Source of the DNA: Azadirachta indica
Taxonomy: Eukaryota > Streptophyta > Magnoliopsida > Sapindales > Meliaceae
Assembly: GCA_022749755.1 (NCBI GenBank)
Contig: CM040445.1
Span: 3,369,182 to 3,433,181 of the forward strand
Direction: 5' to 3'
DNA: 64,000 nt
Of this stretch, positions 1 to 12,539 are shown piece by piece. A model generated the notes under the pieces. The model saw only the letters and a program-made list of their open reading frames with translations, had not been told where the DNA came from and did not search any database. Positions within the stretch are counted from its first letter, which is position 1, and the number at the start of each line of letters is the position of its first letter. Both the position numbers and the translations under genes were made by a program.

Positions 1-47
1 ATTATCCAAGTAAAACACAATGACGAAAGAATTCATAGCTTCCTAAC

Positions 48-3000
48 CTTTGAGAGGCCTTGTGTCATTTGATAGTTGAGTTATGATGTAAATAACAGCT
101 GCTGCAACTGAGATCGGGCTCCTCCTGTGCAAGTAAATGTGAAAATTAGTTTTATTGAAAGTATAATGACACCATCTACGCTCAATTTATAAGTTTTCTC
201 ATAGAGTTGTTGAACAAGTCAGTAAAAAGAAACATAAAAATAAGTCAGTCAAATCGCTGCAGATTAACTGGTTTTGGAAATAAGATTCAGAAGTTTCCAA
301 TTCCACGATAAAGTTAAAAAGAAAAACCATAAAATTGTTAGCATAACAGGCTATCTGATGCTTCCCTCTTTTTTTTCTTTTTCAAAAAATAAAATGCTCA
401 CTAGTTGCTTCTGCAAATGTGATCCTAAGTGAAGTGAAGATAATCTGAAATTGAAATGAGAGAACCTCAAATAAGAGGGGACCATGTGAAGAAAACATCT
501 CTCTGTCCCACCCTTTCCTTGTCTTTTTTATTTTTCTTCTCTCAGAGCTAAGAATGGGCTAAATAGGGGTCAAGTAATCAGACATCAAGCAGAAATGTAC
601 ATCATAATAAATCCCAGGTTTTAAAATGTCAAAGGCAGTAAAGATCATATTCTTATCTCCATAACACAGAAAGTAGAAATGCATATTGTCAACAGCCAAA
701 CTCTAACAATTAAAAGGTTTATTTCTCCCAAGTGAAAAGCAAAGCAGACTCAACCTTATGTCAAGATCTTCAGATTTCTGCACAGCTTCTTGGGCAGCCT
801 TAACAGCTTGATTGGTCATTCCAAGATTGGAACAGAAACGTCTCTATAGATAGAAGATAAAAATCATTTAAATGGATACACAGAACAATCCACAATAAGG
901 CAGTGGAGAACAGCAAATCATGCAAGGAAGAAAAGTCACAGAGGAGCAGAAGGAACAAATTCACCAGATAGTCCGAAGCGTGTATAGTTCCCATTTCCAC
1001 AGATTGACCCATATCTGCTTCCAGGTGTTTCACTATGAATTCTTTTGCCCGCCCTATTTCTTTCTTTGTTGTCCCATTAGCAACAGAGCAAAATTCTAAT
1101 TGAAATTTACACAGTTAGCATAGAGAATCTCATAACACGAAGAAAAAGATCAAAAAAAGAAATTTTAAAAGAAAGATAGCACGTCACCTTTAACAGTCCG
1201 GGGTTTGTTTTCTTGTCGGCAAGCAATGTAGAGGCAGGCAGCCACAATTGCTTCTTGATTACGTCCTCTAAGAGGTTTTTGGTCTTCTACCTTCTTATAG
1301 ATTTCATTAGCTCGATCCTTACAGTGAAAATTGGAAACCAATAGCCGATAAGCACTCTAAATGCAAAAGCCGTAACTCAAATCAAGTTTGAACCAAAGTG
1401 TTCGAAAGCCAAACCCGACAGTGTATTTTCATGAAAAGCACAACAACATGCATATGTCAACATATACAAATCCCAAAAATAAGTAAAATATGAAAAATAT
1501 AATATCAGACAAATCACTTTTGAAAAGGATACACACTTCCTGACTTTATTGTTCAAATCAGTCAGTCGACAATTAATAAGGTGTTGGGTCTTCAGTGTGC
1601 AGCATTGTACACAGTGACCACATTACTTACCATTTCACATTTCAGCCCAAAATGACTTATTAAACCATGAAATCATGGATGTTTCCCTGAGTTTCTCAGA
1701 TATTTATTAAATACAAAGTATGAAAAGAATAAGAAAATTAAATATTGGCTGCATGCATTGTGCCTCAACTGCAGTAAATTTCTAACTATGCTAGTAGCAG
1801 TAAGAAGAGTAAATCTCAAGCAGAAGACTATGTAAACTTTTCCTCTATTAAACTCTTAAATAAGCTAGAACATGTCACTTCCCAGGATAAATTTCATCAC
1901 TCAACCTCGTCTCACAGACATCTTCAAAGATTTTGTGCCATCACTAGAAACATTGTGGTCACGCTTTGCACATGCTGCAGTATGTCCTCAAAGAAAACCC
2001 CATTAGATTTGGATAACTGGGCTTCTCTTTTACACTTTTTAAGTTTTTCTGAATTCTACTCAAAAATTGGCCTCGTCAACTGACAGTGAGCTCAATGGAA
2101 CCTCTCACCATCCCACCTCTTTGGCTCTTTCTAATTTCCATTGTCAAAGCTTTTAATCATATTATGTTCAAATCAAAATTCATTTCTGCCAACACGGTTG
2201 GAAGAATGAAAAAAAGGAATTCTCATACCCATGCAAAATTGATTTCCAACAAGGCCACAAGAAAATTTGAATATGCACACACACACTAGAACATCTGAAT
2301 GGTGAATGGGCAATTACACAAGTAATTCACTTAAAAACAAATTTATTACATAAAAAGAAGTCCATGTAGATAACTAAATACCTTTATGGTTGTGACAAGT
2401 CCCAACCTGCAACACCCATTAATTACATTAGTTATATTAGCAATTAAGTCAACTATGAAACCAATATTTTAAAAATATCAGAAAAATAAATTTCTATTTG
2501 GAAAGGAAAAAAGAAAAAAGGTAATAAAAAAAAAAATCAAAACTCAAAAATTTTGCCTTTCTTCATCAGAAAAATGTTTCCCAGAAAATAAACATCACAA
2601 GGTAACTCCCAATGAAATCGTACTGCAGAAAGTTCCTTCATTAAGAATACAAATGTAAAGCTGAGGAATATTCAAGAATAACCTCATAAACAAAAATGTA
2701 TCTTTCATTTCAAAGTATTGGTAATTTATGCCTAATGTACAGATAAATGCATACGATAAGAATTGAAGTTAGACCCTAGAGGCCTATCAGCAAAATTAAA
2801 AACATACACCCCACAAAGAGCTCAATCATTGCTGAAAACTTCAATAAGAATTAGACTGATTTGTATTTGAATTGCAAGTTATTGCAGACAAGAACGAGGT
2901 AATCCTCATCAACAATTCATAATATACCAATGTCGACTCTGTCTTGTGTTGTAAAATACCCACTAATTGATTAGGCATTGGACTACAAAGGGACCAAGAA

Positions 3001-3848
3001 TGAGATTCAATAGCATATGTAAGTTAAACGATAATATAGTTTATAACTTAAAATATAATGTGTCTTACAGAAGGCTACAAGAAACAAGTTGCACAATGCC
3101 CATACATAACTACATTTTATATATATAAATGAACATATTTGTGCCTACAACTTCTATTTCTCCACGATCAGGGGAATCCGAACTAAAGAAAAACAATTTG
3201 CATATAGCAAAAATTAAAATTAAAATATAGGGCCCAATGCGAAAAGTAAAAAAAAAAAAAAAACCATGGAAATGCTTCCAACAAACAAATTCACCGAATT
3301 AACTCCAATTCCCCTTCAGCTTTCAGCATTTATACAAAATAATATCTCACACAAACACATGAGCAACAAAAAAAGCTCACCTTTCTTCTATCTCCCCACA
3401 GTTCGTTTAGTTCAGTCATCGGTTACATAACAAAAATTACAGAATAAATAACATAAAATAAAAAGGCAACATTTTTATATTTATACCTATCAGACATAGC
3501 AGAAATAGACTTAAACGCCTGAATAAGGTTCCTATCAGGATTGGAGCCACGAGTCTGCCACTTGCCAAGCGAACCAGACAAAAGGTCACTGGAGCCACCA
3601 CCGCCACCAGTTGGCTTAGCAATAACGGTAGACAAACCGCCGTCGCTCAATAAAGGGTTGAGAGGTCCACCGACACGAACAGGGTCGTGATCGGAGGACT
3701 CATTAGCAAAAGTACGCCACTCCGAGGTTTCATCAACAGAGTGGTCCTCCAAAACAAGACCGCACTCGGAGCAAATGGTGTCGCCGGCAGAGTGGTCGAA
3801 CACAACCTCCGTCAGCCGCTTGCAATCAGCGCAGTAGGAATCCGCCAT
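48..3848 (-). CDS. TFIIB: Transcription initiation factor IIB (partial, C-terminus off the left edge)
   Basis: General RNA polymerase II factor that bridges TBP at the promoter and the polymerase; nuclear. Six exons can be joined in frame on the minus strand: 3848-3487, 2406-2382, 1317-1188, 1095-965, 843-755 and 124-48, all with AG/GT borders. They encode about 271 residues; the family has about 310, so roughly the last 40 lie beyond position 1. The N-terminal zinc ribbon shows Cys6, Cys9, Cys26 and Cys29, followed by the conserved SEWRTFANE segment and both cyclin-like repeats ([20 protein letters not shown] in the first; [20 protein letters not shown] and [17 protein letters not shown] in the second). 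Exon 2 has only 25 nt and encodes LGLVTTIK, without which the conserved linker to the first repeat would be lost. The ATG at 3846-3848 is the expected family start. It appears intact as far as it can be seen. Confidence 0.93.
2382..2406 (-). other. 25-nt microexon of TFIIB
   Basis: Exon 1 ends with AG of an Arg codon. This 25-nt block, bounded by cag on its 5' side and gtattt on its 3' side, supplies the last G and eight codons (LGLVTTIK). The next exon then opens with Asp-Arg-Ala-Asn in phase. The encoded peptide is the linker expected in plant TFIIB, so the assignment rests on both splice signals and homology. Confidence 0.88.
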
Positions 3849-5500
3849 AGGGACCGGAGCGGAAGGAGTTTCAGTTCAGCAGCACTGAATGTACGTTCTT
3901 TCGCTTTCGTTTTCGTTGTCGTTGGGTGGTTGTTTCCTTTTGCAATGCGTGAACGGTGAAAGGCGTTTTATTTGTGTTAATTTTATAGTGGGGTCAGGTG
4001 CCAGCTCATTCTCCTGTTTTTAACTTCAATGTAAAGTGATGAAACTGTAGATACAATAATAAATATCGGGTACATAAAATCTCGCGGTAATTACTGAAAC
4101 AACCTGTCTGTAAATTAGAAATGCAAATCTTTTTTTTTTAAAAAAAAAAATACGTGATATTTAATATTAATTGTCAATTGTTAAAGTAATTGTTGATTTT
4201 TATTACTAATTATTAATGAGCGATGATACGGGATAAAATTCTATTTAAGATACAAATGTTGGTAATATTTTTTCTTTTAAACAAAAAAAAAGAAAAAAAG
4301 AGGGGGGTTGAGTTAGGTAACAGATAAATTTTTTGATAACTGATACAAATGGAATGAGTTGATGGGTTAGGTAAAAAGCTAGCGGTTAATTTTATTGAAC
4401 ATGTAAAGTGTGTTATTTCTATTTTATAATTTCATGGGAATCTTTATATTGTACATCCCCAATTGGCCAGCACAAAGTTAGCAGAGGATCTCCATTCTCC
4501 ATCAGAGGATAAAAGAAAAAGTACTCCAAACTTTATACTTTTGTACGATCCGTTGAAATTTGATTGCAAATTTATTAGTAAAACGTTCTTAATCAATTAA
4601 TATATCATTTTAGGGGCATTATTTAATTTTTTTTTTTACATAAAATTTTATATTAATCATAAATTATTATGTATTAATATATTTAACAATTAAAATTATA
4701 TGTGATATATATATATATATTAATTATATAATTAAATATAATATTAACCGTTAAATATGATATAATGTTAATTGTTGATGTATTTATATTTAACAATTTA
4801 TAATTAATATAAAATTTTATATAAAATAAAATGATTATTAATCCTGTCCTATCATTTTAATAAAAATATAATTTTTATAACTGTAATTTTTATTAATTAT
4901 ATATATATACTAAAAAAAAAAAATAAATCATATGAATAATTATAATTATATATCTAGCAATGGATTGAAATTAGGATTTGTTTAAGATTGTGATGCTTTA
5001 TGATGTTGTGTTTTGATTTTTTTTTTTTTTTAAAATTCAGTCGTAATTAATTTTTAAATAATAATTTAAAAAATCTTATCTTTAAATTTAACCTAGTTAA
5101 TATTAATCCGACCACCTCTTTATATTTATTTATAAAAAAATACTTCAAAACTCACCCAGTGTTGCGTTGCGACGTGGATGCCTTCCACTTTTCTGATATA
5201 GAGCGAAAGAGTAATTTTTTTAATAACACGAATAAAAGTAAAATAAATAATTATCAGAGCACAGAGTAAGAAAAAAAGGCATTAAATATAATACAGAGAA
5301 TATATTTGCCAGTACAAAGAATTGTTGAAATATATGATTTAAAATACGTATACGAGGGTGGGATATCTGGTGGAGCATTAAACCAAATTCCAAATGACTT
5401 CAACAATCAACAACACGTGGCAGCAAAGTAAGAAGGAGAAGATGACGGACTTCTTTTAGAGTTTTTGACGCGAAAAAGAAGGTGAGTTACTTTTTTAAGA
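3849..5500. other. AT-rich intergenic region upstream of TFIIB
   Basis: It holds the TFIIB 5' leader and promoter (about 3849-4020) and then low-complexity A/T sequence with short AT dinucleotide runs near 4710 and 4900. I see no coding potential, RNA gene or clear element. Confidence 0.6.
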
Positions 5501-5509
5501 ATCAAAATA

Positions 5510-6750
5510 CTAGGGGAGAAATTGACAAATACTCTAAAATATTTGGGGAAACAAACACTATTTTCTGATATTTAAGAAAAAAATAAATATTTCTTTAAGT
5601 TTAAATAAATATATAGATATTTTTCTTAATTTTTGTTTTAATAATTAACTGATTAAATAAATATTATTTGAATATCTAACTTTTAAATAATTATAAATTA
5701 AAAAATAATTATTTTAATTATAATAATTTAGTCCCTATTCTAATATTTTTACAATACATATTTTTAATTATAAAAATTTATTTTCTATTTTAATATCTTT
5801 AACAAGATATTAAGGATTAAATAATTTTTAATTTATTTTAATAAAAATTTTAAAAATTATTATTATTAAAAAAAATCTAACAATAAAGTAAACAAAACCT
5901 ATATGATAAAATATTTTTAACTTTTTTCTTTTACTTTTTTAATAATAATTTGATATTTAATTGTCAAAAAAACATTTGAAATATTTTTTTTACTGTTTTA
6001 TTTTCATATAAACTATATTTATTTAAAAGATTATATTAAGTTCATTATATTTATTATAAAAATATAAATAAAACATAGAAAAGAAGAAGAAAATTTGATA
6101 TTATTTGTTAATAAAATTAGTAATTGAATATTTTTTACATTATTGTTAAATAATATACTTTAATTTTAATAAAATATAAAAAAAAAAAAGAGAATACACA
6201 CATATATATAGAACATGTATTTATTTTTTATTTATATTTTCAAAAATTTTTAAAGAAAATATAATATAAATTAACATAATTTTTTAAATAGATATAGTAT
6301 ATATAAAAATAAAATATTACAGTAATATTTTATTATAATTTTTTGGATAATTGAATATTAAATCATTATTGAAAAAGTAAAAAAAAATTAAAATTATTTT
6401 AGCACATGGATTTGATCTAACTTAATAGAATTTTTTTTAATAATACTATTTTTTTTAAATTTTTATTAAAATAATAAATTAAAAAATTATTTAATCCTTA
6501 ATATATTGTAAAAATATTAAAATAGAAATTCAATTGTTATATTCACAAAAAGTATATTATAAAAGATAATAAATAGGGGATAAGTTAATACAAATGATAT
6601 TTATTTAACTGGTCAATTAATTAAAATAAAAGTCAAGGGGGTATCTAACTATATGTCCAAACTTGAGAGAGATATTTGTTATTTTTTATAAACGTTAGGA
6701 AGTGTCTACTTTTTCAAACATCACAGAAGTATCTGTCAATTTTTCTGATA
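5510..6750. mobile_element. TIR element with ~380-bp arms, non-coding (MULE/MITE-like)
   Basis: The left arm (about 5510-5885) and the reverse complement of the right arm (about 6415-6750) match over most of their length. The outer part on the left reads AAATTGACAAATACT and on the right (reverse complement) AAATTGACAGATACT. Further in, both share TATTTTAATAT followed by AAGGATTAAATAATTTTTAA. The inner 500 bp is A/T-rich with no open frame of note. Long degenerate TIRs with no protein suggest a non-autonomous Mutator-like element; I could not define a clean target duplication, so superfamily is inference. Confidence 0.55.
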
Positions 6751-6856
6751 GTAATTAGTTACACGAATCATTAACTATCTATCTCAATGCATTCGGTATT
6801 ATTCATCCAAATTAGAAAGACATGCAACTATTCAACTTTACTTACTAATAAATTAG

Positions 6857-7615
6857 AAAAAAGATATGTAAGTTCCTAAAGTTTGGTTTAATATACTAAT
6901 TAGTTCTAATAATTTTAAAAATATTCACATAAGTCCCAATTTATTTTAAAATAATAATTATACCTTTATTAACAATAGTTATTCAACAAAAATTATTATT
7001 AAATCTTTAAAAATTTTAAAAGATATAATATATTTAACAAAAAAAAACTTAATAAATAATACCTTAATAATACAATATTTTTAATATATTATAAAAATAT
7101 ACATTTTATAAATATTTTATTATGTTATATACATATTAAATATGTAACATATTTTAGCCACACGCAATATAAATTGTAATATACTCATAAGTATTGTACT
7201 ATGGTACATTTTATTTATATATTAATATTTATTTTTCTAATACTTAATTCATATTGAGTTGTTAACATATTATAAAATAAATAAATTTATATTTTAGTTA
7301 TATTATATTAACAAGTATTATTTATATTATTTATAAAATATGTAAATTTATGATATATTCATAAATATTGTATTATTAATAAACTGTAAAATAATAGTTT
7401 ATTTTTTTTTTTTTAATGTATTTTTGATAAATTTATTTTATTTTATTAAATTTTAAGAATTTAATAATAATTTTGTTAAATAACTATTACTGGTAGGGGT
7501 ATAATTGTTATTTTAAAATAAATTAAGACTTGTACAGTTATTTTTGAAACTATTAAGATTAATCAATACATTAAGCTAAACCTTAAGGACCCATATGTTC
7601 TTTTCCCTTAACAAA
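6857..7615. mobile_element. Small TIR element (~760 bp), non-coding
   Basis: The left end (from about 6857) and the reverse complement of the right end (to about 7615) share blocks such as CAATTTATTTTAAAATAA (left) and TTAATTTATTTTAAAATAA (right), TAATAGTTATT and AAATTATTATTAAAT over about 170-180 bp. The interior is A/T-rich and non-coding. Long TIRs and small size suggest a non-autonomous DNA transposon, perhaps Mutator-like. Flanking duplications are not clear. Confidence 0.55.
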
Positions 7616-8361
7616 TAATGCAAAATTAATGGTAGATGACTTTAAATTTACAGTTTGTCAACCTAAAATATAAGAAAAAGAAATGGTAAAATCAAAATTC
7701 AAAAGTTAATCACCTGCTCAAACAATATATTAATTGTCAAAAAATGTTACAAAAATTGAAAATCAATTGAAAAATATTTCCAATAGATTAAATAAAGCAA
7801 CAATTGGCACTATTAAATAAAATTAAATTGAAAGTATTAGAAATAAAAATCACGAGTCTTAGATAATAGAATTCATAAGCTACAAGATGCTAGTGAAAAA
7901 TTAGCATAGTTATATTTTATCATTGCTGCGAACGAAGATAAGCTTTCATTTTTAAAATATTTCTTAACAAATAATCCTGGGTGGAATAGTAAAATATATC
8001 CTGATTTATCTTCTCTTAATCAATTTGAACGTGATGTATGCATTAATGATTGTTGCACAAGCTTTTAATGGTTTAAAGATGATGGACACCGTAAAATATG
8101 AAGATATTAATGATTATCGAGAGGATGAAAATGAAGGAGGTCGAGGAGTTGATAATGAAAATGAGCATGAGGATGACGATGAAGGAGATGATGGACATTA
8201 AGAGTTGCATATTATCAATCATTATTAAAATTCCGTCCTTAAATGTCTTGTAAGTGTTTGTTTAATTAAGATGTATTAAGTAATATTTAATTATTTTAAT
8301 TAATTATTTGAAAATATGTGTGAAATGTTTTTATATAATTTAAATTTAGTATATATATGTT
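7616..8361. other. Intergenic, with a short acidic open frame of unknown status
   Basis: Mostly A/T-rich. At 8082-8201 a plus-strand frame of 39 codons opens with ATG and is strongly acidic (runs of Asp/Glu, ending DDGH). The preceding 7920-8050 can be read as a broken frame. It resembles the acidic tail of a decayed transposon protein, but no diagnostic motif is present and I do not assign it. Confidence 0.3.
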
Positions 8362-9640
8362 GATGCAAAAAAATATCAACATATACTAGGTGAGCTAGTA
8401 TCCGAACTGAAGCTGAATGCCCAGTCAACAGTCTAAGCTAGCTTACTCTGGTGAAGTAGGATACTGGGTGAGCTATATCAAAACTGGAGATGGATGTCAA
8501 ATCAACAGTCTGAACTCAGCTTTCCACACCCGTTTTGACTTCATTTGAGCCCCAAGGAGTCCTTATGAGATGGTTCTCCATGTGTCTTTGAGCCACGAGT
8601 TAAGCTGTCACGAACTGTCTTCACATCGTATCCTTGCTGATCTTTATCCCAAATCGAATAAATCTTCTTACAACAGAGAACACAATCAAAAGGGGAACGT
8701 CAGAAGTTTTTTAACGAGCTCACTTCGAAGCTCAAGTCAGTACCTTGAGGGAGTGAATTTAAGGCTAACTTAAGTAACTCAAATTGCCCTACACAAAGTG
8801 ACTTCATGTAGAGATGATAAAACCAACAAAAATGCAAACAAAGGAACCTAATGTGGGGTAGTTGTAGCGCTTTTATGAGACAAAAACAGTGAATAATCCA
8901 CAAAATAACACCTACAATGAATGTTTTAAGGTTATCTTGAAAGAAACCTACGGACAAACAAAGTCTCTTCCTTGTCTTCTTTCTTGGCTTGTGATTGGTT
9001 GAAAAGAATTGCCCTATTTTCCTATGTTTTTGTCTTCCCACGTTTTTACCATTTGAAACTTTATCTTAAAGCCAAAATTATGGACACGTGGTAAGTTGGG
9101 ATTGGTCTTTATGACCTTATGTAAGATTACATGCCACGTGGTACGATTTAATTCGAGTAGGAGATTACCTTATCTCTTAAATACATGTGGTGGAAACTCA
9201 TTTGCTCTTATTTGTGATCCCCAAATACTGATAGCGTTTGGTGAGGCCTATTTTCAGCCTCATAGGACCTGAACTGTCTCCTTAATTAGGTGGCTGTTTT
9301 AGAAGGTATTAGATAGTTCCCTCAAAGTAACCTGAAAACATAGGAAACCTTTTTTATACTTTGGGAGACTAAATCCCTTAACTTTTGGGATTGTTTTAAA
9401 GTGGGGTTCACTCCTTTATTTTCTTTTTATGGACTATTAGTTATAAGCCACATGACACGTTTCACGTAAATACCCTTTAAACTACTTGAGATTGTTTCCC
9501 TGGTTAGCAGGGATTCCTCGTGAGGTAGGTTTCAACATAAGCGAACCGTCTCACGGATGATGGCTAAAATGTCGTGGGCTTACGTATCACCATGTGTCCA
9601 ACCTATTCTTACGACCATCCTGAGCCCTTAACTTTCTTGG
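8362..9640 (+). repeat. Left long inverted arm
   Basis: Pairs with the complement of about 12540-13737. Near the outer end it holds an imperfect internal tandem copy: the block starting GTGAGCTAGTATCC (about 8390) and the block starting GTGAGCTATATC (about 8468) both run into AACAGTCT and AGC. The right arm has only one such unit. The interior boundary is fuzzy because similarity fades near 9600-9640. Confidence 0.75.
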
Positions 9641-9644
9641 GACG

Positions 9645-10876
9645 CTTAGACTCAGGAAGGAGAACACCTGATGTAGCTACAACCTCTTCAGATCAGCTCG
9701 AGCTCGCTGTAGCTTTCTGACCTATTGTGCTAGCTACCTTAGCTATCCTATCCTTCACCATCTCTAAAAAAGCAAGGTCGGTCTTGCTCCCCTTGGTCAT
9801 CTTCTTTGTGGTTGAACTTGAAGTGGGGACCTCACCACCTAAAGGACATGCATCACCTGGGAAAAGAAACATAATCAGGGTAAAAAACTTTCATTTAAGG
9901 AAAAAAGGAATTAATACTAAGTCACCAAGGATACTACCTAAGGAGAAAGGCAGAATTAACCCTACCTTGGCAAGGCGTTTATTATTGAAAATGTCAATTT
10001 TGGATGGGTGAGCTACCACATATTCCCTTACACTCTTGATATCAGTGTCTCGTGACAAATTGTTAATCCAGCTCTCTATAAAAGGCCAAGGGTAGCCGGA
10101 TAAAAAAAAGAAATAAGATAAAGTTCCAACAAACAAAAGAATCAATGCAATTCTAGAAATCTTACCTGCCCACTTGAATTGGGTGGGGACGGAGTAAGTC
10201 TTACCATCCTCAGTGACCGTGTGCCCTTAGTCACTAGATGCCACGAAGTAAAAGTCATCCCAACCATTGTCAGCAGTGTTTGGGTTCACCTAGAGGAGTA
10301 GGTGAGGTTGGCCAATATATGTCCTCAAGTAATAAAGGCCTAATTTATTTGGAGCCATGGTCAGGGTAAAAATGGAGTAAACGTCCTCAATAGTAAGAGC
10401 GACACCCAGTACTTCCTTCTAGAGAATATGCAGCCTCGCCAAGTTTTGCCAGACCATAGAGCTCAACTGAGTATAAGTCATTCCCAACCCACTCAGAATT
10501 TACACTAAAAATGGTTGCATTGGAAGTCGAAGACCGTGATCAAAGGACTGGCGATAAATCACCACCTCACCAGGATTAGGCCGACTTGGTTTGAATTCTT
10601 GCTTGGGGAGAGACAACTTCACAAATGGGGGAATGTTGTAAGTTATCCTCAACTAGGTGAGCATTATCTTGGTCATCGAGGTTCCTTCGTAATCCAGAGG
10701 AAAGTTTGATCTCTACCCACCTCAAAACTTTCCCCAGACACTCTAGAGCAACCACAGTCAGCCCGAACCTTATAACACTTACTTTGATTTGTTAAAGCGA
10801 GGGATGATGCTATATTTTTAAAAACGACAACCTCACTGTTTGAGGGTAAATGCTGAGATTCTCCATCGTCCGACAT
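9645..10876 (-). pseudogene. Decayed gene with gypsy-type transposon (PF04195-like) domain inside the long-TIR element
   Basis: On the minus strand an ATG at 10876 opens a 67-codon frame. After a frameshift near 10675 comes a segment with YNIPPFVKLSLP and RPNPGEVVIYRQSFDHGLRL, then LSGLGMTYTQLSSMVWQNLA and NTADNGWDDFYFV. This order resembles the putative gypsy-type transposon domain of plants. Two further exons, 10075-9938 and 9856 to about 9645, join with correct AG/GT signals and phase from a donor at 10166; the last is Ser/Thr/Lys-rich. At least five in-frame stops break the first exon, most explicable as CAG or CAA changed to TAG or TAA. The domain is often found in transposon-associated proteins of unknown biochemistry; assignment is from memory of the pattern, not a search. 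Confidence 0.55.
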
Positions 10877-12539
10877 GTCTACAAAGTAACCAAAGGATCC
10901 TATAAGTCATCCACGAAATTTGAAATGCATCGAAAGAAAAAACAGTATGCGAGCATGGGTTTTGGAAGCTAATACAGTAATGCAACATAGTGATAGGAAC
11001 TTGCATAGAGGCAGTGCTTCAACGCATACATAAGAACCCAGCATCGTGACTTGAACTATGTTATTCATCAACCAAGGCATGCAAAATATACTCTTTATAG
11101 TAGTTAAGTCATACTTAACAACAAATACCTGCTACACTATAAATCCAAGCATCAACGTGCAAGTAAATCAAAAAGCCTCCGTATGACAACCTAAGTGACG
11201 ATTAGTAGTAAAGTATTACAAGCATGGTTCTTTCATGAAAAGGCACACCACGCCAACCATGTAATAAAGAAACGGCAAAAAATTAACTTACAAAGTGAAG
11301 CCAAGACAAAATACACAATCCGCAAACCTATTTCCGTGAAACAATAGATCTACAAACTTGTAATATGTGAATAAGAAGTGGAAAAACAAAATCAAAGCCA
11401 TAATGCGAAAAGTAAGGGGAATAATATGACCTTTTAGGTTCTCCGACAACAGAGTCCTACGAAAATGGCAAAAGGCAATCAGAATAGTCCTTGAACAGCC
11501 TGAGGTTGTGAGGTAGCGAGAGCTGCTGCAAGGGAGCATCAAAAAGGCAAAATCTGTCCTTTTTCGGTTGTTGGAGACAGGCACGTGCGGCTAAGGAGAG
11601 TGGCATTGCTTGTTGGAGACGAAGGGACAGGGGTGTGTGACAGGAGAAGGAGAAAGTGATAGTTAGGGATTGTAGGAAGCAAATGTCGCCCCAAAATGAG
11701 AAAAGAAAATTTTTAAGTCTTTTTTGACTTATAGGCTCCACGTAAAAATAATAATAAATAAATAAAAAGGGGAATCCTAAAATGTGAAGGGGCACGACCC
11801 TTCCTTTATGCTAGATGGGTAAAAACCAACTTTTGGTTATGGTGGGTCCCCACAAGGAAGAGATAAAAGGAGAAGAGAGGGAGTTACAAGAAAATGGTGT
11901 GCTTTAGAGAAACGACCTGAAGATTTTCTAATCAGTCCTTGTTGTGTTTCAATCGAGTCTTTGTCAAATGTCTATCATCCCTTAGTTTTATTCCATAAAC
12001 ACCCAACCTTATTATACTCAACCCTATGCTCTATTCAAATGAAAAAGAAAAGAAAAAGGAAAGTTGAATTAAAAGAAGGGTTCTTTTAGGAACCCAAAAA
12101 TCATAGGTGGGAATATTGCCCCATCATTATCCTTCATTAATGCTTAGAGTTTTAAAAACCGCATGTCTTAAAGAAAGGAGAGAAAAATTCAACTATAGGG
12201 CCCACGTACTAATAAAGCTTTTATGTGTGCCTCTTGATCATTTCAATCTGAGCTGAGGAAGAACAGACCTTCAGCTCACAAGGGATTATCGACTAGCTCT
12301 GCCCCAAATCAGGTCAAAATTTCACAATGCTTTACTCAAGTAAAGGTGGAGCAAGACAAATATAAAAAGTTATTCATCACGAGTGTTGTTCGCCATAAAC
12401 ATGTATTCTCCACTATCTTGAATCACTCTGAGTAGGTGCCGGATATATATATGCCCCAAGGTGACAAGGGTAAGACTACCAAAAAGGAGGGGAACATGAT
12501 GTATGGAACATTTATAAGCTTCCATTGCCTTCGCCATCT

